DNA of 11,943 nt from Sinorhizobium sp. (GCA_031178305.1 JAPSJG010000063.1:1-11943); one strand, 5' to 3'; counted from the stretch's first letter, positions 1 through 7,297 are shown. Program-made: numbers and translations. The notes: generated from the sequence alone by a model not told the origin.

Positions 1-1
1 C

Positions 2-331
2 GGCCTCAAGAGCCCGCTGATGCTGAACAGCCCGGCGGCGATCGCCAATTTCCAGCGCATGCGCGAGCTGCTGGGCGTCGACGGCGGCATGCTCGTCGCC
101 AATCCGGTGCCGGAGGAAAACGAGATTCCGCGCGAGGAGATGGAAATCTATATCACCCGCGCGCTCGACAATGCCGCAAGCGAAGGGATTTCCGGCAAGG
201 CGGTGACCCCCTATCTCCTCGACAACCTCTTCCACATGACCGAGGGGCGCAGCCTCGAAACGAATATCGCGCTCGTCGAGAACAATGCCCGCCTCGCCGC
301 GGAAATCGCCGTCGCGTTGGCGGCGAAATAG
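2..331 (+). CDS. psuG: Pseudouridine-5'-phosphate glycosidase, C-terminal part (5' end outside window)
   Basis: The frame is open from the left edge and ends at TAG 329-331, giving 109 residues. The segment matches the C-terminal part of the PsuG/IndA family as I know it: GGMLVANPVPEENEIP, then a helix with GISGKAVTPYLL, then SLETNIALVENNARLAAEIA. Family knowledge: PsuG cleaves (reversibly) the C-C glycosidic bond of pseudouridine 5'-phosphate to uracil and ribose 5-phosphate in the cytosol, usually after a PfkB-type kinase has phosphorylated pseudouridine; that kinase gene would be expected to lie outside this window. The conserved asparagine-rich NIALVENNA block is intact and the ending is normal, so the gene appears functional as far as it is visible. 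No clear terminator follows directly. Confidence 0.88.
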   Translation, partial: GLKSPLMLNSPAAIANFQRMRELLGVDGGMLVANPVPEENEIPREEMEIYITRALDNAASEGISGKAVTPYLLDNLFHMTEGRSLETNIALVENNARLAAEIAVALAAK

Positions 332-732
332 CCGGCATCGGCCGGGCTGGGTGGCTTATCCCCCAATCGGCTCAGGTCCGGGAGCCCTGTCCAATAGGAT
401 AGCGCGGATTTGAAGAGACCCTTTTTCTCCGTGGAATTCTCCACCGAGAAATAGGGAAGGAACGATTCGCGCAATGCCCACGGACGCCTGTCGGCGCCCG
501 CCTGAACGGGCTCTATCAACAGTGGAGCGAGGCGGAGGAGATTTTGCTGGCGCTGACCACGGGCACCTGTTTGTTGAAAGCCAACGGGAAAACCACACAT
601 TGGTCCGCCCCGCTCACCGAGCGTCAGTCGCAGCATTCGCCGACAATGTTAAAGCCCCGCTTGCCTCGTCCTCGACAGAAAGAGCCGATATGTGACAGTT
701 TTTTGACAGATTTGTTCCAGGGGAAACGAACG
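332..732. other. Non-coding or unrecognised stretch after psuG
   Basis: About 400 bases separate psuG from the broken membrane gene. Several short ORFs cross it in different frames (for example 474-695 on plus), but none has a convincing ribosome site together with a recognisable protein. One frame reads LNGLYQQWSEAEEILLALT around 510-555, which is protein-like but ends quickly and is matched to nothing I know. The only clear structure is the hairpin at 424-451. The stretch may hold a decayed gene, but I cannot name one. Confidence 0.4.
424..451. repeat. Strong hairpin, unknown role
   Basis: The left arm TTTCTCCGTGGA (424-435) pairs with the right arm TCCACCGAGAAA (440-451) at 11 of 12 positions around a 4-base loop ATTC. 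No T-run follows on either strand, so it is not a textbook rho-independent terminator. It lies 93 bases after the psuG stop and could be a weak 3' end or a remnant of a palindromic element. Confidence 0.55.
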
Positions 733-1504
733 TTGGCGCCCATCGGCCATGAAATCCAGAGCAATAGCGCTGCGGTCGTGGCCGCAGCTGCTTCTTTTGT
801 TCCAGCTGGTTCCCGCCTGTCGCAATCGCCCCACCAATCCCGATGGTTGGTCTGTGCACTGGGCCTAACGGGCATCTGCACCTTCGGCTGGACTCTGATG
901 GCGATCTTCCTGCCGGACAAGCGTGGCGTGCTCCTGCGGGAGGACGGAATCATCGAAATGGCGAGCGTGGTATGGTTGTCTGTCGTAGTGCTCGCCGCTG
1001 GACTGGCATCTGCTTTTTTTGGGGTCTGCGGCTGCCGCTGACGATAGGCGGCCTGATCGGGCTCGCCGAGTTGTTGGATGAGACCAGCTTCGGCGCCCGG
1101 GTGTTTGGATTTGAGCCACCAGCCCTCTACGGCGGCGGCGACTTGATGGCTTCCACGACCTGATCATTTTGGCCTATCGGCTGCTAGGCGAGTTCACCCC
1201 GACTTTGGCTTGGGTGTGGATAGGATTGATCCTGGTTGGGTCTGTCGGGGCCGTGATGTTTGCCCTGCTGCGGATGCACAGCAAGCCAAGCGGCGCAGGA
1301 TCATGGCTTGCCAACCACGTGCTGCTCGTCCTGCACGTCGGGTTCATTGGCCTGGCGCAGGTCATTGACGTCACCACATCATCGAGGACGCTGTCGGCAG
1401 TAGAGGAGGTGCTGGAGTTCAACGCCGCCCTCGTGCTTGTTCTCTACATCTGTCAGCAGGCTCGCAGCTTTCACTTGTCAAGGTCGGCGCCCCATGGGAG
1501 GTGA
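733..1504 (+). pseudogene. Polytopic membrane protein broken by two -1 frameshifts
   Basis: Three ORF pieces in successive frames join into one plausible protein of about 255 residues. Piece 1 may start at TTG 733 and contains a membrane segment around WLVCALGLTGICTFGWTLM, then LPDKRGVLLREDGIIE and another membrane segment. At the run TTTTTTTGGGG (1014-1024) the sense continues in the -1 frame as WGLRLPLTIGGLIGLAELLDE and TSFGARVFGFEPPALYGGG. At the GGC repeat (1131-1140) it shifts -1 again to LDGFHDLIILAYRLL, followed by at least two more membrane segments, ending at TGA 1502-1504. The motifs RE-DG-xxE, DExxFGxRxFGFEPP and FHD recall uncharacterised membrane proteins with an EEISWGQRIFGFETPE-like motif; this link is from memory. 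Two single-base deletions are the simplest explanation, though sequencing error at these runs is possible. The start is uncertain. Confidence 0.65.
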
Positions 1505-1591
1505 CCACGATGCCAGGGAGATGGCTCGGGGTCGCGCGTTGGTACTGACCGCCGGCTGAGCCCCATTCTCCCGCCAATTTGCCGCGCACTT

Positions 1592-1705
1592 GGCGCGGGA
1601 TGAGGAAAACTGTGCGCGGTTTTCCGCCCGCATCCGCGCTAACTTTCTGGAATCAACCCCGTTTATGATTATTGGTCGATCCGACCTGAGTCATCGTGAT
1701 TTAGA
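1592..1705. repeat. RIME-like palindromic intergenic repeat, copy A
   Basis: This stretch is strongly similar to 7295-7401. Shared blocks include ATGAGGAAAA, TGTGCGCGGTTTTCCGCCCG, CATCC-CGCGCTAA, GGTCG-TCCGACCT and CATCGTGAT-TAGA. It has two palindromes: an outer one (about 1592-1640) with arms GCGCGGGATGAGGAAAA and TTTTCCGCCCGCATCCGCGC, and an imperfect one (1665-1694) centred on GGTCGATCCGACC. Two large palindromes in about 110 bases fit the rhizobial RIME type; the family name is from memory. The copy lies between the broken membrane gene and the BA14K-like gene. Confidence 0.8.
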
Positions 1706-1810
1706 CGGCTCGCAGAACCGGTCGCAGCTCCTGTTCCGATAGCTAAAGCATTCTCATGCCTCGCCGGAACTTCAGACGGAGCCGTCGCATTCTTCGGTAT
1801 GGACAATCGA

Positions 1811-1817
1811 AGGAGGG
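1811..1817 (+). promoter_or_regulatory. Ribosome binding site deciding a GTG start
   Basis: AGGAGGG, a near-perfect Shine-Dalgarno, sits four bases before GTG 1822. It favours GTG 1822 over the in-frame ATG at 1756, which has no such site and would add 22 mostly basic residues ahead of the hydrophobic segment. Confidence 0.8.
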
Positions 1818-1821
1818 TAAA

Positions 1822-2556
1822 GTGAAAGGGTTGTTAGCAGGACTTTGCGGGTTCGCGCTTTCCCTGGCGTTATTCCTAAGTGGGGCTGCACTCGCAACTT
1901 TCATCCTCTCCGCGAAGCCAGCGGGTGAGCCTCGGCTGGACATGAATCAATCTGAAGTATGGACGGAGCACCCGCGAGCAGTGAACACAGCGGCGCAGCA
2001 ATTCGAGCGGCTCCCGGCTCGCGCGGCCGAAACTGATCTTTCTTCCAGCGTGACCGCAACGGCCAACGAGGCCGAAAAGGAACTCCCTTCGGAACCTAAG
2101 GTGACCTCAATTGGCAACGGGGTCGAGGAGAAACTCCCTTCGGAGCCTTTGGACACGACGGTCACCGCCTCGATTCAACCAATGCCCAGTGAGGAGCTAC
2201 CGATGTCGTCGACCTACCCGACTGCCCACGTCGAATGGTGTGCGAGCCGCTATCGGTCTTACCGTCCACACGACAACAGCTACACATCTTTTAGTGGCGG
2301 CCAGCGGTCCTGCATCTCGCCCTATATGGATGCGGCCAGGAGGCTATCAGAAGATGCTTCGCCGCCACCACACGACAGCTATGCGGAAGATATTGACTAC
2401 CCACCAATGCAGATCGAGCTCTCGGCTGACGCGAATGAAAGCATAAACCTGACGCAGGAGCACATTAGCTATTGCTTTAGCCGTTACCGTTCTTATCGCC
2501 CGGAAGACAACAGTTATCAGCCGTATAGCGGCGGACCACGCCAACAGTGCCGGTAG
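1822..2556 (+). CDS. Exported or anchored protein with two BA14K-like modules
   Basis: From GTG 1822 the protein has 244 residues. Residues 2-32 form a signal peptide or membrane anchor (KGLLAGLCGFALSLALFLSG then ATFILS). A polar, glutamate- and proline-rich linker follows (about 33-135) with three loose repeats: ELPSEPKVT, KLPSEPLDT and MPSEELPM. Two similar modules follow: 136-164 (HVEWCASRYRSYRPHDNSY, ending RSC) and 214-243 (HISYCFSRYRSYRPEDNSY, ending QQC). Each has one cysteine at its start and one at its end (C140/C164, C218/C243), suggesting a disulfide or a shared fold. The WC-SRYRSY-P pattern is that of the BA14K family of Rhizobiales, whose Brucella namesake is an immunoreactive protein; family members normally have one module. 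The role is unknown; envelope or periplasmic location is inferred. An alternative ATG start at 1756 is less likely. Confidence 0.8.
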   Translation: MKGLLAGLCGFALSLALFLSGAALATFILSAKPAGEPRLDMNQSEVWTEHPRAVNTAAQQFERLPARAAETDLSSSVTATANEAEKELPSEPKVTSIGNGVEEKLPSEPLDTTVTASIQPMPSEELPMSSTYPTAHVEWCASRYRSYRPHDNSYTSFSGGQRSCISPYMDAARRLSEDASPPPHDSYAEDIDYPPMQIELSADANESINLTQEHISYCFSRYRSYRPEDNSYQPYSGGPRQQCR

Positions 2557-2591
2557 TTCGCGCTCTGTTTTTTGGTCAGAGGAGCTAAAAG

Positions 2592-2678
2592 ATGACCTGC
2601 CCGATCACCGAGCGGAACGAAGACGGATCGGATGCAGGATCAGCCGGCGCGAAAACAGCGACGGCCGCTGCAGGTTGA
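2592..2678 (+). CDS. Possible 28-residue small ORF
   Basis: ATG 2592 is preceded by AGGAG (2580-2584) at seven bases, and the frame ends at TGA 2676-2678. The product starts MTCPITERNEDGSDAGSAG and ends in an alanine-rich tail. It has no hydrophobic segment and resembles no family I know. It lies 35 bases after the BA14K-like gene and could share its transcript. A good ribosome site is the only support, so it may be chance. Confidence 0.25.
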   Translation: MTCPITERNEDGSDAGSAGAKTATAAAG

Positions 2679-2710
2679 AAACCAAGCGTTACTTGCGGTG
2701 GAGCGAGACG

Positions 2711-2741
2711 AGGAAAGGCCGGTCCTTCCTGAGGGCCGGCC
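2711..2741 (-). terminator. Probable terminator of the zinc-ribbon gene
   Basis: Read on the minus strand, GGCCGGCCC and GGACCGGCC form a stem with one mismatch around a 7-base loop, followed by TTTCCTCGTC. It begins about 16 bases after the stop of the minus-strand zinc-ribbon gene. The T-run is short, so efficiency is uncertain. Confidence 0.55.
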
Positions 2742-2757
2742 ACTATCGGACCGTCTG

Positions 2758-3021
2758 TCAGAAATCGAATAGTTCGCCGAGCAGCGACTTGCGCTTCTTG
2801 TGGCGTGGCTGGTCGTATCCGGGCTCGCGGTATTGCGGCCGCGCCTCTTCCTGCTGATAGGGCCTGTCCCTGAGCGAGGCCTCGGCAGCGCTGGACCGCT
2901 CAATCAGCTTATCGAGTTCTCCACGGTCAAGCCACACGCCGCGGCAATTCGGGCAGTAGTCGATCTCGATGCCCTGGCGCTCCGTCATCATGAGTTCCGT
3001 CTGGTCGATTGGACATTTCAT
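2758..3021 (-). CDS. Small zf-TFIIB-type zinc-ribbon protein
   Basis: The protein has 87 residues from ATG 3021. The N-terminal ribbon reads MKCPIDQTELMMTERQGIEI then DYCPNCRGVWLDRGELDKLI. The metal-site residues visible are C3, C23 and C26, with aspartate (D6) where many relatives have the second cysteine. This matches the zf-TFIIB family of small bacterial proteins, presumed cytosolic and zinc-binding; no biochemical role is established to my knowledge. The tail (residues 41-87) is charged and low in complexity, with tyrosine, proline and arginine repeats, a KKRK patch and a C-terminal LLGELFDF. A longer frame reaches 3102, but its first 27 residues are unlike the family, and GGAGAAGG (3024-3031) is well placed for ATG 3021. 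It lies 328 bases downstream of cckA on the same strand, so it is probably transcribed separately. Confidence 0.85.
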   Translation of the reverse strand: MKCPIDQTELMMTERQGIEIDYCPNCRGVWLDRGELDKLIERSSAAEASLRDRPYQQEEARPQYREPGYDQPRHKKRKSLLGELFDF

Positions 3022-3023
3022 TG

Positions 3024-3031
3024 CCTTCTCC
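3024..3031 (-). promoter_or_regulatory. Ribosome binding site of the zinc-ribbon gene
   Basis: On the minus strand GGAGAAGG occurs with its GGAG core six bases before ATG 3021. It lies inside the alternative start MEKAM at 3033, which argues for the shorter form beginning MKCPID. Confidence 0.75.
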
Positions 3032-3299
3032 ATGCGCTGGCCGCCGCGGCCAATCCAGCTGCGGCTCAGTACCTTACTTGGAGGACAACAGGAATTCGAC
3101 AAGGTCGGCTATCAGGCAAGATGCGCCTCACCGGGCTAACTCGAAGAGGCACACCGCTGCCGGCGGCCTTGCCTCGAGGGGCCCCGACCGCGCAAATGGG
3201 AGCACGGCCCCTGTGGGTATTTTCCGGGGAATTAACTAAAGCTGGTAGGGGGCGGGCTTGGAAATTGCGCGACACATGACCCGCTTGCTATCGCTTCGG

Positions 3300-3323
3300 A
3301 TTGCAATCGGCCGCTCCGGCCGA
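3300..3323 (-). terminator. Possible cckA terminator stem
   Basis: On the minus strand TCGGCC, loop GGAGC and GGCCGA form a 6-bp GC-rich stem followed by TTGCAATCC, starting about 27 bases after the cckA stop. The T-run is poor, so this is tentative. Confidence 0.35.
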
Positions 3324-3349
3324 CGAGCCCGAGCATTAGTTTACCGTGT

Positions 3350-5965
3350 TCAGGAATCCAGCATCTCCCGGACCGCAACCGCCAATTGTTTCAGCGAGAA
3401 CGGCTTCGGCAGGAAACCGAATTTGGCGTCGGCCGGCAGATTGCGTGCGAAGGCATCTTCCGCATAGCCGGAGACGAAAATGAATTTGAGATCCGGGTAC
3501 TTCTTGCGCAATTCGCTGAGCAGCGTCGGCCCGTCCATCTCCGGCATCACTACATCCGATACGACGATGTCGACCGCGCCGTTGAGTTCGTCCATGATAT
3601 CGAGCGCTTCGATGCCCGAGCCGGCCTCGTAAACCATGTAGCCACGAGTCTCGAGCATGCGTTTGCCACCGCGGCGAACGGCTTCCTCGTCCTCGACGAG
3701 CAGTACGACGGCGGAATCACCGGTGAGATCAGTTGGCTCTGACTTCGGTCCGGGGCCTGCAGCCGCCTCCTTCACATCCTTCGATGCGGCCGGCGCGGCG
3801 GACGCTTCGGCCATCGGATGCGCATGGCTCTCAGCGGCTTCGACGTGGCGTGGCAGAAGTATTCGGAAGGTCGTCCCCTTGCCGACTTCCGATTCCGGAT
3901 AAATGTATCCGCCCGACTGCTTGACGATGCCGTAGACCATCGACAGGCCGAGTCCGGTGCCCTTGCCGACCTCCTTGGTCGTGAAGAAGGGCTCGAAGAT
4001 CTTGTCCATGATCTCAGGCGGAATGCCGGTGCCCTGGTCGGAGACCTCGACCATGACGTAGTCGTCCTCGGGCAACTCCCGTCGTCCGAGCGCCGCGACT
4101 TCGCTCGCCGGCAGGTTCCGTGTCCGAAGCGTGATGGTGCCGCCCTCAGGCATGGCATCGCGCGCATTGACGGCGAGGTTGAGCAGTACCTGTTCGAACT
4201 GTCCGAGGTCGGTCTTCACCGGCCAGAGGTCACGGCCGTAGTCCACCTCCACCTTGACGTTGGTGCCGGTCATCCGGTCGACGAGCATCCGAACATCGCC
4301 GATCACGTCGGTGAGGTTGAGGACTGTCGGCCGCATTGTCTGCTTGCGCGAGAAGGCGAGCAATTGTCGCACGAGCACGGCGGCGCGATTGGCATTGCGC
4401 TTGATTTCCATGAGATCCGCGAAGGTCGCATCCGCCGGCCTTGCCGACAGCAACAGGTGGTCGGCGGAAAGCAGGATCGCCGTCAGCACATTGTTGAAAT
4501 CATGCGCGATGCCTCCGGCCAGCGTTCCGACCGCATTCATCTTCTGCGTCTGCGCCATCTGCCTCTCGAGCGCCTTCTGCTCGGTGATCTCGAGCGCATG
4601 GATGATCGCTGCTTCATCGGGCGCCTGGTCGCTATCGATGACGGCGTTCACGTAGAAGCGGAAATGGCGACCGTCATCCGTCGGATGCAGGGCGTCGATC
4701 GGCGCGATATCGCTCTGCCGGTCCTTTGCCGCGGCCAGCGCCTCAGCGAGCCGGGCCCGCTCGGACTCGTGCACGACCGAGTCGATCAGCACGCCTCGCT
4801 CGACATCGTCCTGCGAAACGAGGCCACCGAAGAGTTTCAGGAAAGGCGCATTGGTCCTGAGGATACGGCCGTTTCCATCCACCGAGGCGATCGCCATCGG
4901 CGTGTTGTTGAAGAACCGCGTGAAGCGCATCGCCGCGTTCGACGCCGACTGGTCGCCTTCCTCGCCCTCGCGCGACATGACGATGGTCCGGCTCTCTCCG
5001 GGTGCACCGTCACGCGTCGAGGAGACGCGGTGGATCAGCCGCACCGGCAGGCTCTGGCCATTCATCTTGCGAAGATCGAGGTCCAGCACCTTGGTCTTCT
5101 TGAGACCCGGCTCGGCCTGAACCGATTGTACGAGCGTCAGCCCCTCGCCCGCGACGAGATCGGCGATGCTGATCGAGCCCGGCCGGAACTTGGTGAGGTC
5201 GATCCCCAGCCAGTCAGCGAGGGTGGCGTTGATATAGAAGATCTCGCCCTTGCGCCCGGCTGAGAAGAAGCCGGCGGGCGCGTGGTCGAGATAATCGATG
5301 GCGTTCTGCAGTTCCTTGAAGAAACGTTCCTGATCGTCACGTTCGGCGGTGATATCGGCGATCTGCCACAGATAGAGCGGATTGCTGTCGGCATCTTCCA
5401 GCGGCAGCACGCGCGCCTTCAACCGGTACCAATGCGCCCCGGAACCGCCCGCGGCACCGTTTGCCAAAGCCTTCAGCAGACGGAATTCCTCGTGTCCCTG
5501 TTTTCCCTCATGCAGACCGTTGGTGAGGCGATAGATCGCCTCGGTCGCCTCGCGGTTACGCGACAGGATCGTCTCGAGCGATTGTATGCCAGCCGCGCTC
5601 TTTGTCCCGGTCAGGGCGCCATAAGCGGCATTGGCGTAAATGATTCGCCCCCTGCGATCGGTGACGATCGTCCCGTCCTCATGGCCATCGAGGAAGGCGC
5701 GCGCCAGTTCGTCCGGCCGGGACTGCGGCATGACCTCGATGAAGCCGATCACCGATGACACCAGGAAGAAGATCCCGACCATCGCCAGCACACCGAGAAT
5801 GCCGAGGACGATTTCGTTTTCGAGCTGGTTCTTGAAAACGACGAAGGCAGCGGCCGAAGCGGTCAGCACGATTGCGAGGACGATGATCCTGAACACCGTT
5901 CCCGGCCGGACGCCCCGGTCAACGACCGGCATCTGGTAGTCACCTGACTGCCGCAATTTCGTCAT
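3350..5965 (-). CDS. cckA: Cell-cycle hybrid sensor histidine kinase CckA
   Basis: The protein has 871 residues. Two membrane segments (about 24-44 and 51-78) are followed by PAS-type sensor regions at about 85-205, 215-335 and 345-465. The kinase core follows: H-box GTLAGGIAHDFNN with phospho-acceptor H488, N-box LLNLAVNARDAM (594-605), G1 DQGTGIP (643-649), IFEPFFTTK (656-664) and G2 GKGTGLGLS (667-675). An alanine- and proline-rich linker leads to a receiver domain (about 750-871) with acidic residues E758, D759 and E760, phospho-acceptor D804 in SDVVMPEMDGP, S832 and K854. This is the CckA architecture of alphaproteobacteria. Family knowledge: CckA at the inner membrane autophosphorylates and passes phosphate through its receiver to ChpT and on to CtrA and CpdR, or runs in reverse as a phosphatase under DivL and cyclic-di-GMP control. 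All catalytic residues are present. ATG 5965 has GTGAGGA upstream; an internal ATG at residue 12 is an alternative. Confidence 0.95.
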   Translation of the reverse strand: MTKLRQSGDYQMPVVDRGVRPGTVFRIIVLAIVLTASAAAFVVFKNQLENEIVLGILGVLAMVGIFFLVSSVIGFIEVMPQSRPDELARAFLDGHEDGTIVTDRRGRIIYANAAYGALTGTKSAAGIQSLETILSRNREATEAIYRLTNGLHEGKQGHEEFRLLKALANGAAGGSGAHWYRLKARVLPLEDADSNPLYLWQIADITAERDDQERFFKELQNAIDYLDHAPAGFFSAGRKGEIFYINATLADWLGIDLTKFRPGSISIADLVAGEGLTLVQSVQAEPGLKKTKVLDLDLRKMNGQSLPVRLIHRVSSTRDGAPGESRTIVMSREGEEGDQSASNAAMRFTRFFNNTPMAIASVDGNGRILRTNAPFLKLFGGLVSQDDVERGVLIDSVVHESERARLAEALAAAKDRQSDIAPIDALHPTDDGRHFRFYVNAVIDSDQAPDEAAIIHALEITEQKALERQMAQTQKMNAVGTLAGGIAHDFNNVLTAILLSADHLLLSARPADATFADLMEIKRNANRAAVLVRQLLAFSRKQTMRPTVLNLTDVIGDVRMLVDRMTGTNVKVEVDYGRDLWPVKTDLGQFEQVLLNLAVNARDAMPEGGTITLRTRNLPASEVAALGRRELPEDDYVMVEVSDQGTGIPPEIMDKIFEPFFTTKEVGKGTGLGLSMVYGIVKQSGGYIYPESEVGKGTTFRILLPRHVEAAESHAHPMAEASAAPAASKDVKEAAAGPGPKSEPTDLTGDSAVVLLVEDEEAVRRGGKRMLETRGYMVYEAGSGIEALDIMDELNGAVDIVVSDVVMPEMDGPTLLSELRKKYPDLKFIFVSGYAEDAFARNLPADAKFGFLPKPFSLKQLAVAVREMLDS

Positions 5966-6334
5966 CGGGTCCTCACCCTGCTGGCGGGTTCGCGCGGTGC
6001 CGTCGCGGCACCGTCCCGCCCGCTCACAGCGCCGCGCGTCCCGTGAGGACGCATACGGCCGCTGTGATCCTTTGAATCCTGCATATCCTTAAAACGGGTC
6101 CGGTTAAAGGATATGCAGTGGCCGGCTTCCGACGCGGTCCTCGCGAACCGGCACTCGCCGTATCTGCTCTCCGTCCGTCGAACGGGAATCATCTTTAACA
6201 ATCAGAGATAACAGCAAAAAGCGTCTCTGCGGAAGCGAAGCGGTCAATTCACAGGGAATGTCGGACAAGCGCTTGTTCCGGCCTGAAAAAAGCCGTCAAT
6301 TGCTGCCAATCGAGCGGCAAAAGGAGTTGAGTGC
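5966..6334. other. Divergent intergenic stretch between cckA and the FliO-like gene
   Basis: The 369 bases must contain the promoters of both divergent genes, but I could not place a convincing -35/-10 pair for either. It holds one copy of the mosaic repeat (6026-6119), which lies 60 bases upstream of the cckA start. AAGGAG at 6321-6326 is the ribosome site of the FliO-like gene. A CtrA-type TTAA-N7-TTAA site was looked for and not found. Confidence 0.5.
6026..6119. repeat. Two-stem mosaic intergenic repeat, copy 1
   Basis: Stem 1 (6026-6065) is closed by ACAGCG/CGCTGT and has an inner stem GCGTCC/GGACGC. Stem 2 (6079-6118) has long arms CTGCATATCCTTAAAACGG and CCGGTTAAAGGATATGCAG. It aligns with 9098-9201 and, in part, 8145-8217. 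Bases differ between copies on both sides of the stems so that pairing is kept. The layout is that of Sinorhizobium palindromic mosaic elements, an assignment from memory. Confidence 0.8.
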
Positions 6335-7297
6335 ATGATGGAAACGCTTGTCGGGGACAACGGGAGCCGATTCATTATCGCCGCCGGAGCCGTTGCCATC
6401 GGTCTTCTTTGCCTCGTGGCGGTACTCTGGATCATACGACGCAGACCGTCGTCTCCCTTTGTGCGCGGCGGCAGGAACAGGCAGCCGCGGCTCGCCGTGC
6501 TCGATGCGGCCGCCGTCGACACGCGCCGGCGGCTCGTGCTCGTGCGCCGCGACGACGTCGAGCATCTGATCATGATCGGCGGCCCGACGGATATCGTCAT
6601 CGAAAGTCGCATCGTGGCGGATGCGGCGGAGGCGCCAGGCGGCACCCGCCCTGCCGAGCCTCAGCGGAATGCCGAGCCTGAGCCGACTATTGAGGCGCCG
6701 GTTGCAAGAAGGCCGGAAGCGAAGCCGCAAAGCGTCGCTATGGAAAAGGTCGTCGCCGGATCCGTCACGCCCACGCGAGCAGAGCCCGCCCGCCCGGCTC
6801 CCGAGCCCGAGCCGGCCCCGGCTCCCGAGTTGGCAGCCGTTCCGCGATCCGCTCCGGCAAGACAGCCGTCACACGAGCCAACCTTCACCACACCGCAGGC
6901 GACGCCCGCCGTGGCCGTTCCTTCCATGGCCGAATTGCGGCGGCAGATGTCCATGGCTCCGCGCGACGGCATGGCTCCGATTGCAAGACAGGCAGAGGGT
7001 GAGCGGCCGGCGCAAGTGGGTCCGACCGAGCCGAGGCAAACGGCGCAGCCTCAACTCGTCCAGGTCGCTCCCGCCGAGAAGAGCGCGGATTTCGAGCGTA
7101 TGCTCGACGCGGAAATCAGCAGTGATCTGCAGCGCCTGGCTCCCACCGTCACTCCAAGACCGCAGGTCCGCCCGGCGGCGAACGTCCGCCAGGAACCCGC
7201 GCTTGGCTCAGCACCTGCAGATGCCAGAAAGGAACCGTCCATCGAAGAGGAGATGACGCGGATGCTTGCCGACATCTCCGCCGGCCGAAAGCCCTAG
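6335..7297 (+). CDS. FliO-like membrane protein with proline-rich cytoplasmic tail
   Basis: The 320-residue protein has a short N-terminus, one membrane segment (about 13-34, FIIAAGAVAIGLLCLVAVLW), a basic stretch, then a small conserved domain (about 50-95) reading RLAVLDAAAVDTRRRLVLVR and RDDVEHLIMIGGPTDIVIE. That pattern is typical of FliO-type proteins, where a beta-rich domain follows a single membrane helix. From about 100 the tail is low in complexity, rich in proline, alanine and glutamate, and ends with a short charged region IEEEMTRMLADISAG. FliO assists assembly of the FliP-FliQ-FliR export gate of the flagellum. The gene stands alone next to cckA and not in a flagellar cluster, so the function is inferred from the domain only. 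AAGGAG (6321-6326) suits ATG 6335; ATG 6338 is an alternative. The TAG stop lies inside a palindromic repeat. Confidence 0.75.
   Translation: MMETLVGDNGSRFIIAAGAVAIGLLCLVAVLWIIRRRPSSPFVRGGRNRQPRLAVLDAAAVDTRRRLVLVRRDDVEHLIMIGGPTDIVIESRIVADAAEAPGGTRPAEPQRNAEPEPTIEAPVARRPEAKPQSVAMEKVVAGSVTPTRAEPARPAPEPEPAPAPELAAVPRSAPARQPSHEPTFTTPQATPAVAVPSMAELRRQMSMAPRDGMAPIARQAEGERPAQVGPTEPRQTAQPQLVQVAPAEKSADFERMLDAEISSDLQRLAPTVTPRPQVRPAANVRQEPALGSAPADARKEPSIEEEMTRMLADISAGRKP

Larger units (their letters stand above)
1505..1821. other. Intergenic stretch holding a palindromic repeat and the leader of the next gene
   Basis: The gap holds a short stem CCGCGC/GCGCGG (1582-1598), the RIME-like repeat copy (1592-1705) and the leader of the BA14K-like gene with its ribosome site. 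I found no convincing -35/-10 pair and no further gene here. Confidence 0.5.
3022..3349. other. Intergenic stretch between cckA and the zinc-ribbon gene
   Basis: This 328-base gap holds the ribosome site of the zinc-ribbon gene at one end and a possible cckA terminator stem at 3307-3323 at the other. The ORFs crossing it (for example 3009-3239 plus and 3066-3275 minus) are short, arginine-rich and lack ribosome sites, so I do not call a gene. I found no convincing promoter. Confidence 0.5.

Noticed and set aside
211..636. 141-residue minus-strand ORF over the psuG end
   Set aside because: It overlaps the well-supported psuG coding sequence and has no family features or ribosome site that I can see.
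1014..1024. Programmed -1 frameshift as the sole explanation of the broken membrane gene
   Set aside because: The heptamer is suitable, but a second -1 break at the GGC repeat is also needed, which makes decay or sequence error more likely.
2640..2903. 87-residue minus-strand ORF at the zinc-ribbon gene
   Set aside because: It is an out-of-frame, serine- and arginine-rich shadow that runs through the terminator stem.
3818..5263. 481-residue plus-strand ORF
   Set aside because: It is antisense to cckA, which has a full set of kinase motifs. The plus-strand product is rich in R, H, E and D with no domain, as expected for the shadow of a GC-rich gene.
6089..6107. TTAA...TTAA pair upstream of cckA as a CtrA site
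   Set aside because: The spacer is 11 bases and not 7, and the two halves are the arms of a repeat stem.
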